A DNA stretch of 64,000 nucleotides from Setophaga petechia (taxonomy: Eukaryota > Chordata > Aves > Passeriformes > Parulidae), in contig JANCRA010000017.1 in NCBI GenBank assembly GCA_024362935.1, positions 2,356,001 through 2,420,000 on the forward strand, given 5' to 3'. A model generated the notes under the pieces. The model had not been told where the DNA came from and ran no database searches. It saw only the letters and a program-made list of their open reading frames with translations. The position numbers and the translations under genes are program-made. Below, piece by piece: positions 26,501-35,329 of the stretch (position 1 is its first letter; the number at the start of each line of letters is the position of its first letter).

Positions 26501-29500
26501 TTCCCAGCTCCCTTCTCAGACCTGCTGCTTGACACTGGACATTAAGGATTTAAGGCAGTAAGGATTTGGGGATTGCTCCTTTCCATGGAAGGAAATCTCT
26601 GGGATTGCTGCCCACAGGGGTCTTGTCCATCAAATCTTTTAAACTGCCAGATCGGTGCTGGAAGGTGTTAATCAAAGGATCACAGGACTGGGGTTTACCC
26701 TGGGATTTTAGGTTAAAAACAGATCAACAACCCCCAAAATAAAATAAGAAAACCCAAACAAAAAATCTCCAGGCCTGAGGATTTAAGGAATGTCACCAGA
26801 GGGATTTTGGGAATGTGGATTGCTCCTACATCCCTGGAAAATTAACCTGAGGGCTGAGGGACAATGACAAGGGAAGATCTCTGTGGAGAGACAATTTGGG
26901 ACAATCCTGTCACAGCAGCATCTCCTGCACCACTGGCCCAACCTCCCCAGGATATTCCAATTTCCCAGGATTTCAGGCTGCCATGGAGAGCGGAGCCCAC
27001 CTGCAGCTCGAAGATGTTGGTGATGTGGCTGATGAAGGAGCTCTCAAAGTTCTGCTTGAGGGTTTCAAACAGGATCAGCTGCTCAGCCACTGCCTGCAGC
27101 TTCCGGTAACCTCGGGGAAAAAAGGATATTTTGGGATTTGAGGGGATGTGGGGGAGCTGCAGACCCACACCCCTCAGAAAACTGGGAACTCAGAAAGAAG
27201 TCTTGAGATAAATCCAAAAGGGGCAAAAGGTTTCCTGTGGTACCAAGGAAATACAGACAAGGATTGGAAAATAAAATTTAAAAAATAAAATAATCCATGA
27301 GTCCGGCCTCAGCCAAGGAGACACGCCCAGTCTCACCACAAGGAAAACTTGGGATTTCCTGCCAGGATGAAGTCCCTGCACACTTCCAGGGATCCAAACC
27401 TCCCCCATCCTGCCACAATGAGCTGCTGTTTTCCACAGACAGCACCAACCAGGATTTCCAAGCACAGCTCCCCCAGCTCCTTCCCGAGCTCCAAGAGGTG
27501 CCCGGCCCTGGCAGGGGGATCCCGTGGGAGCAATCCCTGCTCCTACTCACAGGGGTGGATGGGGAGGTCCAGGCAGGAGGACAGAGCCTGGGCTGCAGCC
27601 GTGCAGGCTCCGATGGCCGCGGGGCTGGACAGGTCTGCCCGGCTCAGGGTGGCACAGTGCTCCCTGCTCAGCTGCAGCTGGCTCTGCAACACAGCCAGGG
27701 CACAGATAAACACAGCTAAACACAGCTAAACACAGCCAGAGCACAGCTAAACACAGCTAAACACAGTCAGAGCACAGCTAAACACAGCTAAACACAGCTA
27801 AACACAGCTAAACACAGCCAGGGCACAGCTAAACACAGCCAGAGCACAGCTAAACACAGCCAGAGCACAGCTAAACACAGCTAAACACAGCCAGGGCACA
27901 GCTAAACACAGCCAGAGCACAGCTAAACACAGCTAAACACAGCCAGAGCACAGCTAAACACAGATAAACACAGCTAAACACAGCCAGAGCACAGCTAAAC
28001 ACAGATAAACACTGCCAGAGCACAGCTAAACACAGAGCACAACTCACATACAGCCAGAGCACAGCTAAACACAACTAAACTCAGCCAGAGCACAGCTAAA
28101 TACAGCCAGAGCACAGCTAAATACAGCCAGAGAGCACAGCTAAACACAGCCAGCCCCTCATCCCCGCCATTGCATCCCTTCCCATCCCATCCCTTCTCAT
28201 TCCTTCCCAGCCCCTCATCCCTGCCATCCCATCCCTTCCCATCCCTTCATCCCTCTCTTCCCATCCCTTCCCACCCCACTGGGAATTCTGCTGGCTGGAA
28301 CAGCCCAGTGCTGCCCTCAGCAGCAGCTGCTGTGTCCATCAGGAAATCCATGGAAGTGCCCATGAAAACCAATGTTCTGCTCAGGAACAGCTGCAGTGGT
28401 GCCCAAGGAAGGCCTGGTGTTGCGAGCTCTGCCTCTAATTAATGAATTCGTTTGTTAATTGTTGGTTTTCTATTCCCAGGTCATGGTTATTTATTCAGCT
28501 TTGTCATTCCTAGTCCTGCCCTGGGAAAGGCCTTTCAGAGACCCCTCTGGGCCATGCTGAGGGTCCTGCTCATCCCAGCCCTTCTCTGTCCACCCTCACC
28601 TTGCAGCACCATCCCCCCTTTCCCAGCCAGAGGAGCTCCACAGCCCTTGCAGACAATCAGAGCTCTCCGTGTTTAACATTCCCTGGAAGCTTTTCCCAGC
28701 AGATTCACAGCTGAAGATGAATGTCCCTGCAAGCCCACGCACCGTGAGGAGCAGGATCTCATCCATCAGCCTGCTCCTGTTGGAGGCCAGGCGCTGCAGC
28801 AGGGAGCTCTCCTGGTGGATGTGATCCATCTGCTGCCTCACAGCCCCCAGCAGCTCCTCACACACCTGCAGGGTCTCCTCCAGCCTGCCCACCTCGGCCA
28901 GGGCCTCGTCCAGGGCGCCCATCAGCTGGGCCAGCTGCTGCTCCGAGGACAGGATGGCACGGAGGTTGGCCTGTGGGACACGGGGGCAGAGGGGCTCAGA
29001 GCTTGGCAGGGATGTGCCACCATCCCGGGGCCCAGTGTCCTGTCTGTCACCCTCCTGAGGCACAGCAGGGATGGTGTCGCTGTAACCTGCAGGATGTTGG
29101 GGGGAGTGCCACTGTCCCACCTTGGCCAAATGCCACCTGCATGTCCCCAGGGCACACAGAGCCCTGCCCTGGGCAAGGTGTCCCCTCAGGGCACTTCCAG
29201 CTGCCCCAGCAAGCAAATTCCTGGGGAGTGCTCAGGAAAATCCGACCATGAGCAGAAAAATCTCCATCGTTCTGGAGAGGCCACCAAGCCCTGCAGGACG
29301 TGTGCCCTGGGAATGGTCCCTGCAAGGAGTGTCCAACCCTCCCCTCCACAAGTGGTGGAGTCCCCTGAGGACCTGAGTGTCCATCCCACAAGATTTCAGA
29401 GAATCCCAGTCTGGTCTGGGGTGGGAAGGGACCTTAAAGCTCTTCCCATTCCACCCCATGCCAGGGACCCCTCCCACTGTCCCAGGCTGCTCCAAGCCCC

Positions 29501-32204
29501 AGTGTCCAGCCTGGCCTTGGGCACTGCCAGGGATCCAGGGGCAGCCACAGCTGCTCTGGGCACCTGTGCCAGGGCCTGCCCACCCTGCCAGGGAACAATT
29601 CCCAATTCCCAATCTCCCATCCATCCCTGCCCTCTGGCACTGGGAGCCATTCCCTGTGTCCTGTCCCTCATCCCTTGTCCCCAGTCCCTGTGCAGCTCTC
29701 CTGGAGCCCCTGCAGGCCCTGGCAGGGCTCTGAGCTCTCCCTGGAGCCCCTGCAGGCCCTGGCAGGGCTCTGAGCTCCCCTGTCCAGGTGGACACCCCCA
29801 GCTCTCCCAGCCTCTCTAACCATGGACACTCATCTCCAAAAGCACCAACCATGCTCCAAATTCTGCTTCCCTGCCACACCCAGGGACCCCATCCCATCCC
29901 ACCAGCTCTGCCCAGAGTTTCCCATTCATTAATTGCTCTTTAATGAGAGCCAGAAGCCTCCCCCATGCCTGTCCCTGCCACTCCTCCAGGCTGTCACCCC
30001 AGGGAGCATCCCCGGTGACACTGATGGGACAGGGCTGTGGGAAGGGGCTCTCCAGAGGCTCCAGGAACAGGAATCAAATCCAGCCACAGCACAGAGCTGC
30101 TGGGAGCTGCCTGCAGTTCCACATGTGCTGGGATCCTGGAATTCTGCAGGAATATCAATGTCCAAATCAGAGCCTTTGGCCTCCCGGTGTCCCGGCCGTG
30201 CTGTCCTTCCCTTTGGAGAAATCAACTTTTCCTTGCTGCCAGTGCAGGGATTTCTGTGATTCCCAGAACAGCTGGGTTAGAGGAGGGTGATTAATATGGG
30301 AGAGGAGGCCAAGGTGCTATCACTGGGATGTGGGGAAAACATTGAAATGGATGCATGTGCTGGTCTAACTTGCTGGGATTAATAACATTTAATATTGGAG
30401 ATTAAGGCTCGGAAATGGAAATGCTCATTAATTAATTTGTATTAGAGGGAAGTCACATTTATTCATTAGAGGGCATTAAAATAATGTATTCAACGGTGCC
30501 TTTCATCTCAAAAAACTTAATAAAGATGTATTTGTTGCTCTCCCAGGGTGTTTTACAGCTGGGAACAGTCACAAAGTGCCTGAATTCCTTGCCAGGAACT
30601 GGCAGGAACAAACCTCAGGAGTTTGGGCTTCCAGATTAACTTCCAAGTGTAATAAATCATATATGGGAATACAGCAGACTCTGCAGCTAAAGGAGGTTCG
30701 ATTTAGGGTTTGTGGTTTCTTGTATGGTTTAAGATATTTCCTTTGGCTTATTTTTTCCCTGTTTTTCCTTGGCTACCAACCATAAAATCCCAGATATTTT
30801 AGCAGAAGGTAAGTGCTCAAAGCAGCTTTCCTAGGTTTTTTGTTCCAGCACTTAAAGGAGAAATTTCCTCTGCAGAAATGCAATAAATCACAGCAACCCC
30901 AATGGAGTCAGTAAAGCTCAGTAGTCAAAAGCCATGGAATGGTTTGGCTTGGAAAGGACCTTAAAGCCCATCCAGTTCCATCCACCCAGGGGTGGGAGCC
31001 AGGGATACTGAAGGATCTTCTTCCAGGGGACCCTTGAGCTCCTTGGTTTCATTTCCTCCTCTCCCTTCCAAATTGATGGAAAATCACAGAATCCTGGAAT
31101 GGTTTGGGACAGGAGGAACCTTGAAGCCCTTTTTGTTCCAACACCTGCCACCATCCCAGGCTGCCCCAAGCTCCATCCAGCCTGGCCTTGGGCACTGCCA
31201 GGGATCCAGGGGCAGCCACAGCTTCTCTGGGCACCCTTTGGCATGGCCTCTCCACCCTCACCAGGAATTCTGGAAATACCCTGTGCCTTTTCCACTGGCC
31301 CTACTGGTTTACATTTTCCTTTTCAATCTCCTTCCAGCTCTGTTTCTTTTGACTCCCCTTTTCACTCTCCCTGAATCCTGAAGTTCCTTCTGTAGGGACA
31401 CCTCTTGTCCCTTCCCCTTCCTCAGCCAGCTCCAGAGCACCCCACAGTCAGACCCTTCCCTTCCCTTCCCTTCCCTTCCCTTCCCTTCCCTTCCCTTCCC
31501 TTCCCTTCCCTTCCCTTCCCTTCCCTAAGCTTCCCAAACCTTCCCAAACCTTCCCTTCGCTTTCCCTTCCCCTACCCAAATCTTCCCAAAGCTTCCCAAA
31601 GCTTCCCTTCCCGAACCTTCCCGGAACCGTCTTGGAACCTTCCCTTCCCAAACCTTCCCAAACCTTCCCTTCCCAAACCTTCCCAAACCTTCCCAAACCT
31701 TCCTTTCCCAAACCTTCCTGGAACCTTCTTGGAACCTTCCCTTCTCAAACCCTCCCATCTGGAACCTTCCCAGAACGTTCCCTGAACGTTCCCTTCCCAA
31801 ACCTTCCCTTCCCTGAACCTTCCCTGAACTTCCTTTCCCATCCCAGAACTTCCCTGAACTGCCCTTTCCTGAACTTCCCCTTCCTCCCGGAATTTCTCCC
31901 CGAGCAAAGGGAAGATCTGCTGATGCCCAGACCCCCATCCCCTCCTTCCAGGCACCTCCAGGGCTCCATCACCTCCTCCAGCTCCCGCAGCTCCCGGTCC
32001 AGGTGCTCGGCAAAGGCCACGCAGTGGCTCAGCAGGGGCTCCTCGTGCTCCTCCAGCAGCGCCAGCACAGCCTCGGCCTCGGCCGGGCTCAGCCCCTCCT
32101 GGAAGGTGCCCAGCCCCTCCTGGAAGGTGCCCGGCCCCTCCTGCAGCCCGGCCTCCGTCCGTTCCTGCCCGTCCTGCTGCATCCCCGGGTCACAGCTCTC
32201 CTCA
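14544..32204 (-). CDS. EXOC1/Sec3-like exocyst subunit, 14 intact exons, N-terminus unresolved
   Basis: Divergent paralogue of exocyst subunit EXOC1, which helps tether secretory vesicles at the plasma membrane. Minus-strand exons: 32204-31973, 28970-28743, 27683-27551, 27110-27001, 26317-26168, 25528-25435, 21301-21192, 21046-20942, 20473-20403, 20296-20056, 19683-19500, 18668-18469, 15687-15493, 14699-14544. Every junction is phase-consistent and no internal stop occurs. From the first in-frame ATG (32182) the product is 728 residues; human EXOC1 has 894, so roughly the N-terminal 166, including the PIP2-binding Sec3 domain, are missing. Landmarks: [98 protein letters not shown]1 itself is far more conserved, so this is not EXOC1. 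A broken upstream exon lies at 35320-35176. Tandem arrays press on several splice sites. Confidence 0.92.
14680..15410 (-). repeat. 41-bp minisatellite copying the last splice acceptor of the EXOC1-like gene
   Basis: Eighteen tandem units, mostly 41 bp with three or more of 40 bp. Each carries the intron end TTTTCCAG followed by GTGGTGTGGCAG and the next codons of the terminal exon (VVWQAMEQG). The real acceptor is the first unit (exon starts at 14699); copies would start at 14740, 14781, 14822 and so on up to 15393. All three minus frames are open across the array because 41 is not a multiple of 3 and the unit has no stop. Confidence 0.95.
15695..15923 (-). repeat. (GGAAG)n microsatellite forming a giant polypyrimidine tract
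   Basis: About 45 copies of GGAAG on the plus strand. On the coding strand this is (CTTCC)n running directly into TTTCCCAG and the exon that starts at 15687. The pyrimidine tract of this acceptor is therefore about 225 nt of pure repeat. Confidence 0.95.
16320..16615. repeat. Intronic direct duplication, copy 1
   Basis: Strongly similar, with scattered substitutions, to 18030-18350 in the same intron. Shared blocks include ATCTGCTGTAAAACAAGGGA, TGTCTCTTCATACA and GAATCTGTTTGGGT. The two copies are direct and about 1.7 kb apart, and the 11-bp array lies between them. Confidence 0.85.
16995..17632 (+). repeat. 11-bp minisatellite (AAACTGGGAGC)
   Basis: Roughly 58 units of 11 bp, mainly AAACTGGGAGC and AAACTGGGAAC with A/G and single-base variants, in the intron between exons 18469-18668 and 15493-15687. 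An internal higher-order duplication exists: about 17330-17460 is repeated almost exactly at 17480-17610. The many long open frames here are artefacts of a period that is not a multiple of three. Confidence 0.93.
17895..17965 (+). mobile_element. CR1 LINE 3' tail fragment
   Basis: Short CR1-like block (GTGATCCTTTGGGATCCCTTCC region) ending in a TGTGATGCTG tail. Very truncated. Confidence 0.45.
18030..18350. repeat. Intronic direct duplication, copy 2
   Basis: Second copy of the segment at 16320-16615. It ends in the same GGTGCTCTCATATCC block. Divergence is moderate, so the duplication is not recent. Confidence 0.85.
20515..20705 (+). mobile_element. CR1 LINE fragment
   Basis: Contains the CR1 phrases GCTCCAAGCC, CAGCCTGGCCTTGGACACT, CCAGGGATGCAGGGGC and GCTGCTCTGGG in order, plus strand, antisense to the host gene. 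Lies between exons at 20403-20473 and 20942-21046. Confidence 0.8.
21378..21735 (+). repeat. ~213-bp tandem duplication
   Basis: A block beginning AAATGTGTATTTTTATGTCTG (21378) and ending in the TTTTTCATTGTTTTT block recurs starting at about 21591. The common part (about 137 bp) is nearly identical, so the event is young. A TTTTTAAAGAG-rich spacer separates the copies. It lies in the large intron 21302-25434. Confidence 0.85.
22655..23300 (+). repeat. ~24-bp minisatellite (GCAGGGATGAGGGATGTTTT)
   Basis: About 26 units with alternating TTTTCCAGCA, TTTTGGGGCA and TTTGAGAGCA spacers, in the large intron of the EXOC1-like gene. Higher-order pairs of units are evident from 23080 on. 21740-22650 and 23300-24770 of the same intron show no exon that I recognise. 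Confidence 0.9.
24775..25015 (+). mobile_element. CR1 LINE fragment
   Basis: CR1 phrases in order: GGGACACCTTCCCTCACTAT, GTTGTTCCAAGCC, CACTTCCAGGGATGGGG, CTCCAGGCTGAACAACCCC, CAGGGTGTCCTC. 5'-truncated, plus strand. Confidence 0.8.
25619..26003 (+). mobile_element. Solo LTR (family A), plus orientation, 6-bp target duplication
   Basis: A 385-bp element beginning TGTCACAG and ending GTCACA, flanked by CCCCTC at 25613-25618 and 26004-26009. It has a CCAAT box (GGCCAATCACAG), TA-rich sequence and AATAAA-type signals near its 3' part. The 6-bp duplication fits an ERVK-type retrovirus. It sits in an intron of the EXOC1-like gene, antisense to it, 91 bp upstream of the exon that starts at 25528. 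No internal viral genes are present. Confidence 0.88.
27692..28155 (-). repeat. Compound array (ACAGCTAAACACAGCCAGAGC) abutting a splice acceptor
   Basis: Mixed 10-bp (CACAGCTAAA) and ~21-bp units begin about 8 bp upstream of the acceptor of exon 27683-27551. On the coding strand the real intron end is CTGGCTGTGTTGCAG and the array repeats CTGGCTGTGTTTAG, so many TTTAG acceptor-like ends are stacked in front of the true one. Confidence 0.88.
28155..28280 (+). repeat. C/T-rich low-complexity (CCCATCCCTT)n
   Basis: Imprecise CCATCCCTTCCC repeats just after the preceding array, within the same intron. Confidence 0.7.
29395..29790 (+). mobile_element. CR1 LINE fragment with short tandem duplication
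   Basis: CR1 phrases GTGGGAAGGGACCTTAAAGC, CCAGGCTGCTCCAAGCCCCA, GGCCTTGGGCACTGCCAGGG and CAGGGAACAATTCCCAATTC in order. Past the tail, a 41-bp block (CTCCCTGGAGCCCCTGCAGG...) is duplicated at about 29698-29780. Confidence 0.8.
31085..31285 (+). mobile_element. CR1 LINE fragment
   Basis: Begins AATCACAGAATCCTGGAATG and continues with the CR1 order CCAGGCTGCCCCAAGC, CAGCCTGGCCTTGGGCACTG and CTTCTCTGGGCACC. In the intron between exons 31973-32204 and 28743-28970. Confidence 0.85.
31445..31890 (+). repeat. (CCCTT)n and derived CTTCCCAAAC repeats
   Basis: Pure CCCTT repeats (about 31455-31525) grade into CCTTCCCAAACCTTCC and CCTTCCTGAAC variants up to about 31890, ending about 80 bp from the donor of exon 32204-31973. 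Confidence 0.9.
32090..32150 (-). repeat. 21-bp in-frame coding repeat in the EXOC1-like gene
   Basis: A unit CAGCCCCTCCTGGAAGGTGC(C) is present about 2.5 times inside exon 32204-31973, giving a GTFQEGL repeat in the protein. It lies in the variable linker before the conserved [14 protein letters not shown] helix. Confidence 0.85.
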
Positions 32205-32279
32205 CTGACAGCAGCAGGCACAGCTCTCTCTCAGGATTTCTCCTGGGCAAGGCAGGGAAAAGCACAGAGAAAAGAAGAT

Positions 32280-33051
32280 TGGTGGTGTTTGAGGGTCCCC
32301 AGAACGAGGGAAGAGAGGAGAATCTTGACTCCATGTTTCAGAAAGCTGATTTATTATTTTATGATATGTATTATATTAAAAGAAAATCATATACTAAAAC
32401 TATATTACAAAAAAGAGAAAAGAGACATCAGAAGGCTAGCAAAGAATTGTGACTGTTTACAGAGGTCTGAGAATGAGGGAAGAGACAAGGATCTGACTCA
32501 TGTTTAGAAGGCTTGATTTATTATTTTATCATATATATTATATTAAAACTATACTAAAAGAATAGAAGGAAGGATTTCATCAGAAGGCCGGCTAAGAATA
32601 GGAAAAAAAAAGAATCATAAAAAAGGACAGAGTCCAAGCCAGCTGACTGTGATTGGCCATTAATTAGAAACAACCACATGTGCCAATCACAGATGCACCT
32701 GTTGCATTCCACAGCAGCAGATAATCAATGTTTACATTTTGTTCTTGAGGCCTCTCAGCTTCTCAGGAGGAAAAATCCTAAAGAAAGGATTTTTCATAAA
32801 AGAAGTCTGTGACAAAGAATGAATAATAAAAACCTGTGACTGCTCACAGCCCCAACACAGCTGGACCATGATTGGTCATCAAGTAAAACAATGCACATGA
32901 GACAACCAAAGATGCACCTGTTGGTAAACCATCTCCAGACCACATTCCACAGCCATCAGATAATTGTTGTTTCCATTTCTTTTCTGAGGCTTCTCAACTC
33001 CTCAGGAGAAAAATCCTAGCGAAAGAATTTTCATAAAACATCCCAGTGACA
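32280..33051 (-). mobile_element. Solo LTR (family A), minus orientation, interrupted by a second LTR
   Basis: Outer element whose coding-strand ends are TGTCACTG (at 33051) and CACCACCA (at 32280). Flanks GAAGAT (32274-32279) and GAAGAG (33052-33057) fit a slightly mutated 6-bp target duplication. Without the inner insertion it is about 399 bp. It carries a CCAAT box (ACCAATCATGG on the minus strand). It is in sense with the EXOC1-like gene and ends 76 bp upstream of exon 32204. Confidence 0.83.
32448..32814 (-). mobile_element. Nested solo LTR (family A), minus orientation
   Basis: A 367-bp element inserted in the outer LTR, flanked by a perfect AAGAAT duplication (32442-32447 and 32815-32820). 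It shares the CCAATCACAG block, the TTATTATTTTAT polyadenylation region and the TCTCAGGAGGAAAAATCC block with the other copies, so it belongs to the same family. The nesting gives relative ages: the outer copy is older. Confidence 0.88.
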
Positions 33052-33234
33052 GAAGAGAAAACAATTCTTATCTCTACTTGCTGCTCCTGTTGTTTTGCAC
33101 ATGTGGAATGTGTTGTGGAGATTGTTTGCCCAAAGGGATTTGTTGATTGGACACAATGAGGGTTGTTTTGATTCCTTGGCCAGTTGAGTCAAAGCTGTGT
33201 CCTGCTTGTCTCTGACAGTCACGGGTTTTTCTTT

Positions 33235-34125
33235 AGTATCTTAGTAGGATAGTATCCCTTTAGTACGGTATAGTATCCTTTTAGTATGGTATAGTATCTC
33301 TTTAGTACGGCATAGTATCCTTTTAGTAGGGTATAGTATCCTTTTAGTACAGTATAGTATCGCTTTAGTACGGTATAGTATCTCTTTGGTATGGTATAGT
33401 ATCCTTTTAGTACGGTATAGTATCTCTTTAGTATGGTATAGTATCCTTTTAGTATGGTATAGTATCTCTTTAGTATGGTATAGTATCTCTTTAGTACAGT
33501 ATAGTATCCTTTTAGTATGGTATAGTATCCCTTTAGAACGGTATAGTATCTCTTTAGTACTCTATAGTATCCTTTTAGTATGGTATAGTATCTCTTTAGT
33601 ACTGTATAGTATCCTTTTAGTACGGTATAGTATCCTTTTAGTATGGTATAGTATCTCTTTAGTACGGTATAGTATCCTTTTAGTATAGTATCCTTTTAGT
33701 ACGGTATAGTATCCTTTTAGTATGGTATAGTATCTCTTTAGTACGGTATAGTATCCTTTTAGTATAGTATCCTTTTAGTACGGTATAGTATCTCTTCAGT
33801 ATGGTATAGTATCTCTTTAGTATGGTATAGTATCCTTTTAGCATGGTATAGTATCTCTTTAGTACGGTATAGTATCCTTTTGGTATGGTATAGTATCCTT
33901 TTAGTATGGTATAGTATCTCTTTAGTACAGTATAGTATCCTTTTAGTATGGTATAGTATCCTTTTAGTATGGTATAGTATCTCTTTAGTACGGTATAGTA
34001 TCCTTTTAGTATGGTATAGTATCCTTTTAGTACGGTATAGTATCCTTTTAGTACGGTATAGTATCTCTCTAGTATGGTATAGTATCTCTCTAGTATGTAA
34101 TTTAGTATAGTATTGGTGTAATATA
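33235..34125 (+). repeat. ~22-bp minisatellite (TTTAGTATGGTATAGTATCC)
   Basis: About 40 units of 21-23 bp alternating between TAGTATCCTTTTAGTA and TAGTATCTCTTTAGTA cores, 180 bp after the nested LTRs. An internal block (about 33660-33720) is repeated at about 33735-33790. Open frames coding for YSISLVWYSILLV-like repeats are artefacts. Confidence 0.93.
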
Positions 34126-34590
34126 GTATAGCTCAATAAAGCATTGGTTCAGCCTTTTGGAATCATGGAGTCAGAGCACATTTTTTATTATTCCCTGGCT
34201 GGGGGCTCCCGACTCGGGTACATCCCTGTGGGGTGGGGATGGCCAGAGCCCTTTGGTGAGGTCATTTCAGCAGCCCTGCTCAAATCGGGGCCTGCTGAGG
34301 CCGAGGGAGGAGTCCAGCAGGTGGAAAAGATCACAGAATGGGGCAGAGAAAGATGGGTGTGGGATAAAGGGTCAGCTTTGCAACAGGGACAAAACAGACA
34401 CTGGGGCTGGGTTGGGATTTCCCTTGTTCAGGTCTCCAGGATTGTGTGCTGAGCCACTCTGATGTGTCACACAAAGCTGGGACAAATTCCAGAGGTGAAG
34501 AAACTCCTGGATTTAAATTAGAAACTCCTGGATTTAAATTAGAAACTCCTCTGGTTTAAATTAGACACGAGGAAGAAGGGTCTGATAATG
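34126..34590. other. Intron or 5' flank of the EXOC1-like gene
   Basis: No exon recognised. Three direct copies of GAAACTCCTGGATTTAAATT (about 34500-34560) are the only structure seen. Confidence 0.5.
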
Positions 34591-34745
34591 AGGGTGGGGG
34601 TGCCCTGGCACCCATTCCCAGAGCAGCTGGGGCTGCCCCTGCATCCCTGGCAGTGCCCAAGGCCAGGCTGGGCAGGGCTCGGAGCGCCTGGGACAGTGGG
34701 AGGTGTCCCTGTCCATGGTCCTTAAGGTCCCTTCCCACACAAACC
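34590..34745 (-). mobile_element. CR1 LINE fragment, minus orientation
   Basis: Reverse-complement CR1 phrases: CCCAGAGCAGCTGGGGCTGC, CCCTGGCAGTGCCCAAGGCC, GGGACAGTGGGAGGTGTCCC and TTAAGGTCCCTTCCCAC. Confidence 0.85.
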
Positions 34746-35175
34746 CGTGTTTTTCTAAGAAACGGACTGAAAGTCGTCTGTTGTAGAGTTAAATACACAT
34801 GCAAATAATGCATATATAAAATACATTTTCTGTTCACAAATGTATTTGCTCCTTGATGAGGGGACGTCACCAGGCTCCTGCTCTGGTGTTACCAACCTCA
34901 TCTCCCCAGACCAGAGACTCCAGGAAATGAGATCATTTGTTTTTATTCCCAGCCTGGGCCCGTGTATCCACGGGCAGTGAATCAGTCGATGGCTGCACCC
35001 CAGACACCCAAACCCAGCCCCTGCTGCTCCCCTCTCAGACACCTCCTCACCCTGTCCCACCACCCTCATTCACTGCCTGAATTTATTCACCTTTCACTGA
35101 CAGGGACACTGCAAAAATCTCAGAGCACTCCGAGAGGAACAGGGCCATTAATTAATTAACTGATTCATTAATTAC

Positions 35176-35320
35176 CTTCCACTGCACTCGAAGGGACGTT
35201 CACAAAGGGGACAGCACCGGTTCAGCTTCCACAGGCACTGAGGAAGGTTTTCTCCTCCTCCAAGCTGCTGGAGATGCACTTGTAAAACTTCTCCAAGGGA
35301 AGCTCACAGTCCAGGCTGGC
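35176..35320 (-). pseudogene. Frame-broken relic of an N-terminal EXOC1-like exon
   Basis: Bounded by an acceptor (TATCTAG|GCC) and a donor (AG|GTAATT) on the minus strand. The start reads LPLEKFYKCISSSLEEEKTF, like FDLHFEKIYKWVASS of EXOC1. The next conserved motif, CLWKLNR (EXOC1 CIWKLNQ), is in a different frame, and FVNVPSSAVE (EXOC1 FVNVSSQLLEE) is back in the first. The first frame meets TGA at codon 33. At least one indel is required whichever frame is followed. The exon is 145 nt; one added base would give the phase that exon 32204-31973 needs. Decay or a sequence error are both possible. Other N-terminal exons were not found. Confidence 0.72.
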
Positions 35321-35329
35321 CTAGATATC

